Positions 35,777 through 43,543 of a stretch of 64,000 bases of DNA are shown one piece after another. The stretch spans positions 2,356,001-2,420,000 of the forward strand of contig NZ_CP058627.1 of assembly GCF_013403565.1 (NCBI RefSeq). Reading direction: 5' to 3'. Positions within the stretch are counted from its first letter, which is position 1, and the number at the start of each line of letters is the position of its first letter. This DNA is from Chitinibacter bivalviorum (lineage in GTDB: Bacteria > Pseudomonadota > Gammaproteobacteria > Burkholderiales > Chitinibacteraceae). The notes beneath the pieces were generated by a model, which was not told the DNA's origin, searched no databases, and saw only the letters and a list, made by a program, of their open reading frames with translations. The position numbers were made by a program, and so were the translations under genes.

Positions 35777-37320
35777 TGTTGACCCTCTGGATTTAATTCA
35801 GCAAGTACGCGATCCATCCATAGCTGACCATCCACTTGGCGACTTTGTGGATCAACAGGAATAACAGTTAGTAATTGGCTGGCCGCATGTGAAATGCGCA
35901 ATTTATTGCGTAATCTTCGTTTTTGGTCTTCAGCACTACCTTCGCTAGCCACAGAAATCACAAACAATCTGCGCCCATTTACTTCCAAAAGCTCTCTAAA
36001 AAGCCCGTTGATATGGCTGTCATCCTTATGGAATCCGAAACCAATTGCCACAATGGCGTCCGAATCAGCAAACGTATCAAACAGTTTTACGTATCGCCGC
36101 GACATCGCGACCGACGTGAGAGGCTTGAGGCCGCTTTGCGTCAAAATGAAAGGTACATGAATCTGGCTAGTATCTACATCTTCAGGGCGATCAACAGTAA
36201 CAACCGTATTTTTATAAGGGTTGTAGTAATCGTTAACGCTGCCATTCAAATGAATCACTTCTGGCAATGCAACGCCAAGACCAGCAAAAACTTGAGCAAG
36301 TATGCTGTTGTAGTTTGCAGTGCCAACTGCAGAAATTTCTACGCCATCCGCAAGTGCGGCTAGATCATGGTAATAACCGTGATCAGGTAGGTTTGCAGCA
36401 TCTGGGGCTTGTGAATTGATGTAGTGTCGGGCAATTTTTAGGAAAATCACCATCCGGGTAAACTTAGCCCACTCGGTTGATGGTGAAAACAAATACCGGA
36501 AATGACTATCGATGAGCTGCTGATAGTCCAATACCGTAGTGAATATATTTTCTAGAACTTGCTGTGCAATTGCACAAAACAGTTGGTTTGCATCCGCATT
36601 TTCGCTAAGGTCAAATCGTCGATTTTCTTCTAGCAGCAACTCAAGAGCAGTAGAGCCAACTCGGTTAAACTCCAAACGGAACATGCCTGTTACATCATCG
36701 AAGATCGGCAAGTCATCTGGCGCAGCTTCGAATAGCTCCTGATTCAAGCGTTGAACCAAATCTTGACCATGAGCGCCAACCAATAATTGTAAAAAAGCGG
36801 TCACGTAACGTTTTAGATCATCGCAATTTGCTGCAAGCTTGATAATGTCCAGCATGGCCGAATAATGTTCAGACCCAAAAAGTTGAACATCGCGAGCCAG
36901 CATTTCATTAAGTCGAATGGCATGCTGATAACGCCTCTCGCCGATCTCCACTCCGGTCAGTGCATGAAATACCTCACCGAGTCGAACTCGATCTATTCCA
37001 AGATCGCGAATTGCTTTATCGCACTCCTGGTCAAAATTATTGAGCCTTCTAATGATTTCATCCCGCTTGTATTCAATTGAGGACTCAATAATGCTGGTAA
37101 ATTCATTACGGCCGAATGCATAAATGCTGTTATCAACGTAGCGAGGAGGAAGCCAAAAGGTTGCGTAAGGGGTCGTTGAATCAATAGCCCGTAGCTGGGC
37201 CCTTAGCTCCAACTTGTATCGACTTGGATCTTGCCTAAAGAGATCAATTGCAAACTTACCACCACTTGGCAATCCATAACCAATTTCTGCACCCGCTCCA
37301 AAGAAAAATCCAAGTTTCAT
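35773..37320 (-). CDS. SIR2-like domain protein (probable NAD-linked defence protein)
   Basis: 515 residues. The N terminus, FFFGAGAEIGYGLPSGGKF (Gly-Ala-Gly at 8-10), has the form of the NAD-binding loop of SIR2_2-type proteins. Late in the protein IHLNGSVNDYYNP resembles the family's HGS motif, and AIGFGFHKDDSHINGLF resembles the terminal GxSF..D segment. The middle is a long helical region of unknown fold. SIR2-like proteins in anti-phage systems (DSR, Thoeris ThsA, SIR2-HerA) hydrolyse NAD. That role here is an inference. AAAGGGGTGAT precedes the ATG. Confidence 0.7.
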   Translation of the reverse strand: MKLGFFFGAGAEIGYGLPSGGKFAIDLFRQDPSRYKLELRAQLRAIDSTTPYATFWLPPRYVDNSIYAFGRNEFTSIIESSIEYKRDEIIRRLNNFDQECDKAIRDLGIDRVRLGEVFHALTGVEIGERRYQHAIRLNEMLARDVQLFGSEHYSAMLDIIKLAANCDDLKRYVTAFLQLLVGAHGQDLVQRLNQELFEAAPDDLPIFDDVTGMFRLEFNRVGSTALELLLEENRRFDLSENADANQLFCAIAQQVLENIFTTVLDYQQLIDSHFRYLFSPSTEWAKFTRMVIFLKIARHYINSQAPDAANLPDHGYYHDLAALADGVEISAVGTANYNSILAQVFAGLGVALPEVIHLNGSVNDYYNPYKNTVVTVDRPEDVDTSQIHVPFILTQSGLKPLTSVAMSRRYVKLFDTFADSDAIVAIGFGFHKDDSHINGLFRELLEVNGRRLFVISVASEGSAEDQKRRLRNKLRISHAASQLLTVIPVDPQSRQVDGQLWMDRVLAELNPEGQQ

Positions 37321-37439
37321 ATCACCCCTTTGCCTCTCAGTAACTAACCAATCAATGTCGAACTACACACCAATGCTTTCCCTTCCATTCAAAAACATGG
37401 CATATCGTCATTTACCAATAAATTGAAATTTTCCAGCCT

Positions 37440-38768
37440 TCAGAGCCTGTCAAAAATAGAGCCTTTGTGTGGGTAATACAGCTTCTCATAAAGCCGAGTG
37501 GCATATTCATCGGTCATGCCGGAAATGAAGTCGCAGATAATGCGTGCTTTTTGCTGGTCATCTGCGGCTTCGCTGTACTTCAAGATGGTTTTTTCTGGTA
37601 GTAGGCGTTTGGGATCTGAATTCAATGCTTCAAAAAGTTCAAAAACCAATTTTTGCCCTTTGAATTCGAGCTGCTGAACATTGCTGCTTTTGATGACTTT
37701 CTTCAGTACCAGCTGGAAAATATGCTCAAGCAATTCTTGGTGTGATTGCGTCATGACAGCATTCCACTTAATGAGTTCGCATGTTGCTGAAGGAACTCCT
37801 GAATCTCCAACCTCGGTAGCCATAATAAATAGATGAACCAAACCACCGATGGCATTCTTTCGCAGGTAGCTTTCATCAGAAAATAATTGAGTTGCGAGAT
37901 CTTGACTATTCAAGCCACAAGCTTCAAACAGTGGTTGCTTATCGGCGTTGTGCGATTCCCAATCTTTTTGGGTTACCATACCTAAAGAAATCGCGTCTTC
38001 TAGGTCGTGCAAGCTGTAGGAAATATCATCAGCCAACTCCATGATTGAAGTGTCCAGCGCTTTGTGGGCCGGCTTTGAATGCTTTGCAGTCTGTGTATTG
38101 AGTTCGGTAAAACGTGTACGCTCAGCCCCACTTAATGGGGTAAGAATCCAATTAACTACATCCTGCTCGCTGTCCATGTAGCACTTTGGAGGATGCTGTT
38201 GTTTAGCTTGAGACAGCCAACTTTGCGCAGGTACTGGACCATATGCTTCTTGGCAAACAGTCAAACTATAAGGAGCTGGATATTTTAAGATGCCAAGCAG
38301 CAAGCGACGAGTTGGGTTTAAGCCATGCTCCTTGGTGTATTTGTCTAACCGAGACAAAATCCGCAGCGTCTGGCCATTCCCCTCGAAACCGCCAAACTCT
38401 CGCATGCACACATTAAGAGCAACCTCTCCACCATGACCAAATGGCGGGTGCCCAATGTCGTGTGCTAAGCAAATCGAGCTGATTAAGGTGTCGCAAGGAA
38501 GTGCAGCAACAATCTCAGAATTATCTTCGTGCTTTTTTCTCAACCAATGAACGATTCCCACCCCAATTTGTGCAACTTCCATCGAGTGAGTTAGGCGAGT
38601 ACGATAAAAATCGCTCTCACCAAGTCCCAAAACTTGCGTTTTTGATTGCAAGCGCCGAAATGCAGCAGAATGAATTAGTCGAGCGTAGTCTTTATCCCAC
38701 TCGGAGCGAACATCATTTTCACGAGTAGTTGATGGGCCGCGACGTTCTTGCCATGGTTCATGTGACAT
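37440..38768 (-). CDS. dgt: Deoxyguanosinetriphosphate triphosphohydrolase (dGTPase)
   Basis: 442 residues of the HD-domain dGTPase family, which splits dGTP to deoxyguanosine and triphosphate. Features: RTRLTHSMEVAQIG (first His), LAHDIGHPPFGHGGE (HD pair), GNGQTLRIL, and MELADDISYSLHDLEDA (last Asp). The start has AAGGAGG and lies 12 bases after the hsdS stop. It is embedded between hsdS and the SIR2-like gene. dGTPases that deplete nucleotides during phage infection are known, so a defence role is likely. Confidence 0.9.
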   Translation of the reverse strand: MSHEPWQERRGPSTTRENDVRSEWDKDYARLIHSAAFRRLQSKTQVLGLGESDFYRTRLTHSMEVAQIGVGIVHWLRKKHEDNSEIVAALPCDTLISSICLAHDIGHPPFGHGGEVALNVCMREFGGFEGNGQTLRILSRLDKYTKEHGLNPTRRLLLGILKYPAPYSLTVCQEAYGPVPAQSWLSQAKQQHPPKCYMDSEQDVVNWILTPLSGAERTRFTELNTQTAKHSKPAHKALDTSIMELADDISYSLHDLEDAISLGMVTQKDWESHNADKQPLFEACGLNSQDLATQLFSDESYLRKNAIGGLVHLFIMATEVGDSGVPSATCELIKWNAVMTQSHQELLEHIFQLVLKKVIKSSNVQQLEFKGQKLVFELFEALNSDPKRLLPEKTILKYSEAADDQQKARIICDFISGMTDEYATRLYEKLYYPHKGSIFDRL

Positions 38769-38780
38769 TAATATTCCTCC

Positions 38781-39947
38781 TTAATTGATTTGTACGCGGC
38801 GCTTGCCGGTTAGCAGGGCTTGCATCAGGGCTTTTTTCTCTTGTTTCAGGCCGTCGAGCTGGGATTGCAGGGTTTCGATTTCTTGGTCGGCTACAGATAA
38901 AACAGTGGCGATCTTTTCCTGCTCTTCCTTGCTTGGAATCGGAACAACCAAATTTGAGAATATGGAAATCCAATGACGCTGATGCCCACCCACAGCAAAG
39001 TTCAACATCTGCATAGCTTCAAAAACATACTTGATTGATACGCCTTTTTTTGCGACCAAGATTTTCATTGCACTTGATTTTGCCTTGAAGGGAAAATCGA
39101 CAAATTTACTGTCTGTAGTGAAATCATCAAAAATGATCGCAGGCAGTTCTTCCTGATAAATGCCGGACGTTTCGTCTGTGTAACCCAAGATGAATGTCTT
39201 TCCTGCTGTTAGCACAGGGGTTTTGTATTCGTCGCGGTATTCCGTTGAATCAACCAGATATGGCGTCGGCTGCTTATAGTCAAGCAACTCCCCCAACTCA
39301 GTGCGATGCCAGTCTCCCTGAAATTTGACGCCATTTTTATCCACCAAGCGTTTTTTGCCGGTGAGCAGTTGTTGCATCAGGGCTTTTTTCTGCTGGCGGG
39401 CGAGGTCGAGCAGGCGCTCGGTGGTGGTCATGGCCTGATCCCAAGTCGAGAGGATTTGGGCGATTTTCTTTTGTTCTTCAAATGGAGCCAAAGGAAAATC
39501 TATAGAATAAAAATCTTTATGATTTAAGTCAGGTATCGTGCTTGCACCTGCTTTAGTCAAAATAACATGCTGTACTCGTGATGAGCGTAAATAATTGACC
39601 AAAAATATACTATCTATTTTTGATCGATTGAAGTCGATAAGGAAGAAGTTATTATGAAACGCGCCTTCAACTCCAGTAACGACAATCCCAGTATTACCTG
39701 TTCTAGTCATTAGAACGTCACTGCTGGAACATATCACTCGATCTGATGGTGACTCTACATATTCTCGATCTTGATTTTGTCGATTGATCGACTGAATCGT
39801 AATGTATTCTTTTGAAGTTGGCGTGGGGGTTTTCAGCCGGTCTGAAATTGCAATTTGAAGTCCTTGGCGAACCTTTACTATTTCCCCAAACTTCACGCTA
39901 GACCAAGCTTCAGGCAGCATACCTAGATCTGAAGGTTTATAACCCAT
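38781..39947 (-). CDS. hsdS: Type I restriction enzyme, specificity subunit (two TRDs)
   Basis: 388 residues with two target-recognition domains (about 10-165 and 205-360). Each is followed by a conserved helix: EEQKKIAQILSTWDQAMTT and later EEQEKIATVLSVADQEIETL, and both end KKALMQ...LLTGK. HsdS sets the bipartite DNA target for methylation and cleavage. I start at 39947 (MGYKPSDLGMLPEAW), overlapping hsdM by 11 bases. The two halves share an exact 20-base DNA match (see findings). Confidence 0.93.
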   Translation of the reverse strand: MGYKPSDLGMLPEAWSSVKFGEIVKVRQGLQIAISDRLKTPTPTSKEYITIQSINRQNQDREYVESPSDRVICSSSDVLMTRTGNTGIVVTGVEGAFHNNFFLIDFNRSKIDSIFLVNYLRSSRVQHVILTKAGASTIPDLNHKDFYSIDFPLAPFEEQKKIAQILSTWDQAMTTTERLLDLARQQKKALMQQLLTGKKRLVDKNGVKFQGDWHRTELGELLDYKQPTPYLVDSTEYRDEYKTPVLTAGKTFILGYTDETSGIYQEELPAIIFDDFTTDSKFVDFPFKAKSSAMKILVAKKGVSIKYVFEAMQMLNFAVGGHQRHWISIFSNLVVPIPSKEEQEKIATVLSVADQEIETLQSQLDGLKQEKKALMQALLTGKRRVQIN

Positions 39948-41460
39948 AACCCAACTCCTGAAGATATTTAGCCATCTCGCTTTCCAGCGCATTCAATTGC
40001 GTTTTCAATTGTTCGCGCTCGGCACGCACCGATAGCAGGTCGATTTCTGCCTCTTCTTCAAAGGTGTCGACGTAGCGTGGGATGTTCAGGTTGAAGTCGT
40101 TATCTTTGATCTCGTCAAAGCTCGCCACATAGGCGTATTTATCAATGCTCTGGCCTTCGCGGTAGGTGCTGACGATCTTGGCGATGTTGTCTTCCGTGAG
40201 CTGGTTCTGGTTTTTACCGGCTTTGCATTCGCGGCTGGCGTCGATGAATAGCACGTTGGTATCCGATTTTTCCTTGCTGAAAATCAGGATCGCCGCCGGG
40301 ATGCCGGTACCGTAAAACAGTTTTTCCGGCAGGCCGATAACGGCGTCGAGCAGGTTTTCTTCGATTAGCTTCTGGCGGATTGCGCCCTCGCTACTGCCAC
40401 GGAACAGCACGCCATGCGGCACCACCACACCCATGCGGCCACTGCCGGGTTTCAGCGTTTCGATCATGTGCAGGATAAAAGCGTAGTCGCCCTTGGTTTT
40501 GGGCGGAATACCACGGCGGAAGCGACTGTATTTATCGTTTTCGGCTTCGTCATGCCCCCATTTTTCTAGGCTAAACGGCGGGTTGGCAGTCACGATGTCG
40601 AACAACATCAGCTCGCCGTTTTTATCCAGCAGCTTGGGGTTGCGGATGGTGTCGCCCCATTCGATTTTGTGGTTGTCTTCGCCGTGCAGGAACATATTCA
40701 TCTTGGCCAGCGACCAGGTCGAGCCGATGGCTTCCTGCCCGTACAGCGCGTAATTTTTGCTGCCGTGATTGCTGACTACTTTGCGGCCACACTTCATCAA
40801 CAGCGAGGCAGAACCACAAGCCGGATCACAAATGCTGTCGCCCGGCTGTGGGTCGAGCAGCTCGGCGATCAGCTCGGAGACTTCGGGTGGGGTATAGAAT
40901 TCACCGGCTTTCTGGCCACCGCTGGCGGCGAAGTTTTTGATCAAAAATTCATAGCCATTACCGATGATGTCGAGCGTGCCGACGCGGCTAGGCTTGAGGT
41001 TGAGTTCGGGCTTGGCAAAGTCTTCGAGCAGGTGGCGCAGAATAGTGTTTTTCTGCTTTTCTTCGCCCAGCTTGTCGGTATTAAAGCTGATGTCCTGAAA
41101 AACGCTTTTGCCCGCGTCTTTGAGCTTGGTGCCGTTGGCTTCTTCAATCGCGTGCAGCGCCTGATCGATGCGCTCGCCATTGCCCGGCTCGTGGCGTCGT
41201 TCGTGCAGTTTGTAAAAACTGGCCTCGCGGGGCAGCACGAAGCGCTCGTTTTTTAGCATCTCTTCGATCAGCTCAGGCTCATCTCCGTATTCAGCCTGAT
41301 AGCCGTCATAGTGGTCCTGCCATACATCGCTGATGTATTTCAGAAACAGCATGGTGAGCACGAAGTCTTTGTAGGTGTCGGCGCTGATGGTGCCGCGAAA
41401 CGTATCGCAGGCCGCCCATAGCGCTTTGTTGATGTCGTCCTGATTGATTTGGTCGGTCAT
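39937..41460 (-). CDS. hsdM: Type I restriction enzyme, methyltransferase subunit
   Basis: 507 residues, an N6-adenine methyltransferase. GEFYTPPEVSELI is the linker motif, DPACGSASLL is motif I for S-adenosylmethionine, and NPPFS is the catalytic motif IV. The N-terminal helical domain begins INQDDINKALWAACDTFRG, typical of HsdM. It starts two bases after the half-S gene and overlaps hsdS, so all three are coupled. Confidence 0.96.
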   Translation of the reverse strand: MTDQINQDDINKALWAACDTFRGTISADTYKDFVLTMLFLKYISDVWQDHYDGYQAEYGDEPELIEEMLKNERFVLPREASFYKLHERRHEPGNGERIDQALHAIEEANGTKLKDAGKSVFQDISFNTDKLGEEKQKNTILRHLLEDFAKPELNLKPSRVGTLDIIGNGYEFLIKNFAASGGQKAGEFYTPPEVSELIAELLDPQPGDSICDPACGSASLLMKCGRKVVSNHGSKNYALYGQEAIGSTWSLAKMNMFLHGEDNHKIEWGDTIRNPKLLDKNGELMLFDIVTANPPFSLEKWGHDEAENDKYSRFRRGIPPKTKGDYAFILHMIETLKPGSGRMGVVVPHGVLFRGSSEGAIRQKLIEENLLDAVIGLPEKLFYGTGIPAAILIFSKEKSDTNVLFIDASRECKAGKNQNQLTEDNIAKIVSTYREGQSIDKYAYVASFDEIKDNDFNLNIPRYVDTFEEEAEIDLLSVRAEREQLKTQLNALESEMAKYLQELGYGL

Positions 41461-41462
41461 GG

Positions 41463-42095
41463 TTATTCCTTGGATGGCAAATTTTTAATGGTTTGTATTG
41501 CAGGCGTTGAGTCGGTGAGCAGGTCAGCGGCTAGCTCGTTCGCGATGGCGGCCAGCATTTGCTCGCCGTTACGGCGCAGTTGTTCGATGAGGCGCAGCTC
41601 TTGCTGCAGAGTATTGGCGAGGCCAATGATGGCCTGCTGGCGGGTTAGATCAGGTACGGCAATGGGTATCTCTTCCAAAGCATTGCGCTTAATGGCTTTG
41701 GTGATGGTACCCTCGGCGTTAAGTTCGAAATAGCGCTGGCTAGGCGGCTGATTAAGAAACCAGCATAGGTATTCGGGTAATAATTGCGGCGCAGTGGCGC
41801 GAACAATGAAAAACTGCGGCGCAGCGATGGCCTGCTTGCCAGTTGCGGTGAGAGCGTCATCAATCAGCACCGCGTAATTACGGCTGCCACGGGCGGCGAC
41901 CAGAATATCGCCGACCTGCAGGCAATCATCACGGCGGCCTGTGGACTCGGTTTCAATACAATCAGCCCAAGCCACACCGCCGAGTACCGAGGCATCTTTC
42001 ATCTGCACAGCCACAATCCCAGAGCCTAGTGACTCAGGAATCTTCCCCCGAAAGGGATGCCCAGCAGAGATGTTGGCGAGGTGTTTCAGTTGCAT
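41463..42095 (-). CDS. Half-size specificity (S-like) subunit, single TRD
   Basis: 210 residues with one target-recognition domain and one helix. It starts LKHLANISAGHPFRGKIP and has LQVGDILVAARGSRNYAVLI, then FFIVRATAP and LEEIPIAVPDLTRQQAIIGLA. It is the first gene of the operon, ahead of hsdM. Single-TRD S proteins can work as dimers or pair with another S. Because a full HsdS is encoded two genes later, its job is unclear: alternative specificity or an accessory factor. Confidence 0.85.
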   Translation of the reverse strand: MQLKHLANISAGHPFRGKIPESLGSGIVAVQMKDASVLGGVAWADCIETESTGRRDDCLQVGDILVAARGSRNYAVLIDDALTATGKQAIAAPQFFIVRATAPQLLPEYLCWFLNQPPSQRYFELNAEGTITKAIKRNALEEIPIAVPDLTRQQAIIGLANTLQQELRLIEQLRRNGEQMLAAIANELAADLLTDSTPAIQTIKNLPSKE

Positions 42096-42123
42096 GTTTG
42101 TGCCGTTTCTTTAGCGATACTGC

Positions 42124-42152
42124 ACAATATTCTTCCTAACAAACCTTGTCAA
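42124..42152 (-). promoter_or_regulatory. Promoter of the restriction operon with flanking inverted repeat
   Basis: On the minus strand TTGACA (42147-42152) and TATTGT (42124-42129) are 17 bases apart, 29 bases before the first ATG. The arms ACAATATT (42124-42131) and AATATTGT (42155-42162) bracket the promoter and could be an operator. Confidence 0.65.
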
Positions 42153-42184
42153 CAAATATTGTTTCTTTTGCTTTACTGCATAAA

Positions 42185-42210
42185 AAAGCCACGCATTTGA
42201 GCGTGGCTTT
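42185..42210 (-). terminator. Terminator of the OrfA-like gene
   Basis: AAAGCCACGC and GCGTGGCTTT form a 10-bp stem with a 6-base loop. Read on the minus strand it is followed by TTTT, so it separates the OrfA-like gene from the restriction operon promoter. Confidence 0.75.
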
Positions 42211-42273
42211 CAAATTTTGAGCATTGTGAAGCATCCAAATAACAAGCGGATGAATTTTAACATTCACATGATG

Positions 42274-42552
42274 TCAGCACATGAAAAACAAGCGAGCTGC
42301 TTGGCGTAGCACTGCATTTTCTTGCTCAAGTCGCTGTATGCGCTGTTCTAGCTCGTGTGTGGACTTTCGTGGTTCGAGCGTTTTGGTATTTTGCAGTTCA
42401 CGTTTCATAAATTCTTCGAGCCCAATGCGTTGCCATGTGGCCAGTGTCGATGGGTGAACGTCAAAGCGGCGCGCAGCTTTGGTCAGGCTTCCAACACGGC
42501 GCAAGTATTGCAAGGTCTCGATTTTAAAGTGGTTTTGATAAAAATTTTTCAT
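42274..42552 (-). CDS. IS3 OrfA-like HTH and coiled-coil protein without OrfB
   Basis: 92 residues: an N-terminal helix-turn-helix (GSLTKAARRFDVHPSTLATWQRIG) and a C-terminal leucine-zipper-like coil (LEQRIQRLEQENAVLRQAARLFF), the pattern of IS3-family OrfA. No OrfB or IS ends are beside it. It has its own terminator and shares a control region with the divergent XRE gene, so it may be a domesticated regulator or a decayed IS. It reads away from 42.6 kb toward the restriction operon. Confidence 0.7.
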   Translation of the reverse strand: MKNFYQNHFKIETLQYLRRVGSLTKAARRFDVHPSTLATWQRIGLEEFMKRELQNTKTLEPRKSTHELEQRIQRLEQENAVLRQAARLFFMC

Positions 42553-42559
42553 GACGGCA

Positions 42560-42589
42560 TTGAAAACTAAGAATTCCTTAGTATATCTT
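42560..42589 (+). promoter_or_regulatory. Promoter of the XRE gene
   Basis: TTGAAA (42560-42565) and TATCTT (42584-42589) are 18 bases apart. One operator copy lies in the spacer and the second just after the expected start of transcription. Confidence 0.5.
42567..42581. promoter_or_regulatory. Operator-like palindrome 1
   Basis: CTAAGAATTCCTTAG, a palindrome of CTAAG arms 10 bases centre to centre. The same arms occur at 42601-42615. Confidence 0.6.
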
Positions 42590-42600
42590 ATGTGAAGGAA

Positions 42601-42615
42601 CTAAGAAAATCTTAG
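42601..42615. promoter_or_regulatory. Operator-like palindrome 2
   Basis: CTAAGAAAATCTTAG, which matches palindrome 1 at 12 of 15 positions. It lies 34 bases away in the same short region between the OrfA-like and XRE genes. Confidence 0.6.
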
Positions 42616-42642
42616 GTATTGCATCTAACTCGGACGTTCGCA

Positions 42643-42954
42643 ATGCCTATCCAATCGCCGTTCCCAATTCGCCTGAAAGAAGCGCGACTCAACAAAGGCT
42701 TAACCCAGCTACAGCTGGGAGTGAGGATGGGTATGGATGAAAATAGCGCGAGTGCGCGGTTGAACCAATATGAAAAAGGCAAGCACGCGCCAGATTACGA
42801 CACGATGAAGCGGATGGCGGAAGAGCTGGGAGTGCCGGTGGCGTATTTTTTTTGTGAAACAGAATTAGAGGCTAGCCTAGTGAAGGAAATGAGTAAGCTA
42901 AGCGATGACGGAAAGCGCAATTTGCTCGCCAAGTTGCTCGAACAACAGATCTGA
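42643..42954 (+). CDS. XRE-family transcriptional regulator
   Basis: 103 residues. The N-terminal helix-turn-helix reads RLKEARLNKGLTQLQLGVRMGMD, with conserved RLNQYEKGKHAPDYDTM after it. The C-terminal part (LSDDGKRNLLAKLLEQ) may dimerise. The start at 42643 is weakly supported by an upstream GGA. It is expected to bind the CTAAG palindromes just upstream, controlling itself and perhaps the divergent gene. Confidence 0.82.
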   Translation: MPIQSPFPIRLKEARLNKGLTQLQLGVRMGMDENSASARLNQYEKGKHAPDYDTMKRMAEELGVPVAYFFCETELEASLVKEMSKLSDDGKRNLLAKLLEQQI

Positions 42955-43004
42955 AAACAGGGCGAACATCAGATGTTAAGTCAAAATTCTTGAAAGCAAG
43001 GATC

Positions 43005-43421
43005 TTATTCGGATTGCTCTTCAGCTGCATTTTTATTAGATCTATCTGCATTCGTGGTTGCTATTTTTTTTGCCTGCCTCTTTGTTGCACGTTGAAGTGA
43101 AGCAACGTGCTCGTCTTTGATCAGAAAATAGAGTGCACTTTGGATTTTATAAAATCCTAAGTGATTGAGAATCATTAACTTGATTCTTGGGTTGGGCTCA
43201 ACTTTTCCACCAAGCAATTCTGACACGCTGGACGCAGACATCGTAAGGTATGCTGCAAACTCCTTATCTTCGATCAGACCTGTTGACTGCTGAAGACTCT
43301 TTAGGGCATCTGCCCACCTAATTTTGCCTGTTGCATCGTCGATTAGACTTGGATCGCTTATCGACTCTTCAAGTTCCACCGCCTGCCCTGCAAAAGGTGG
43401 TTGCGCTCTATTGATTATCAT
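43005..43421 (-). CDS. Predicted HTH protein divergent from the recombinase
   Basis: 138 residues, family not recognised. LIEDKEFAAYLTMSASSVSELLGGK looks like a helix-turn-helix (EFAAYLTMSASSVSELLGG), and the C terminus is a basic and Asn/Ala-rich tail (RATKRQAKKIATTNADRSNK). The gene is AT-rich like its neighbours. It lies divergent to the recombinase with a large palindrome between them, which fits a regulator of the module. Confidence 0.6.
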   Translation of the reverse strand: MIINRAQPPFAGQAVELEESISDPSLIDDATGKIRWADALKSLQQSTGLIEDKEFAAYLTMSASSVSELLGGKVEPNPRIKLMILNHLGFYKIQSALYFLIKDEHVASLQRATKRQAKKIATTNADRSNKNAAEEQSE

Positions 43422-43440
43422 CTATAACTTTACATGTAAA

Positions 43441-43465
43441 TCGATTGGTCGAATCGACCAGTCGA
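43441..43465. promoter_or_regulatory. Large palindromic operator in the divergent region
   Basis: A 25-base palindrome with one mismatch pair: arms TCGA-T-TGGTCGA / TCGACCA-G-TCGA around a central A. The strict core TGGTCGAATCGACCA spans 43446-43460. A smaller palindrome TTTACATGTAAA lies just beside it. It separates the HTH gene and the recombinase operon. Confidence 0.6.
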
Positions 43466-43543
43466 CATTGGATTGTAAACTTGACAGTACATATTGTAAT
43501 TTCTTAATGCAACTCACAGCAAGTTACGTGAAGGAGATTCGCT

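Noticed and set aside
42274..42552. A complete IS3 insertion sequence
   Set aside because: No OrfB, no terminal inverted repeats and an own terminator; only an OrfA-like protein can be supported.
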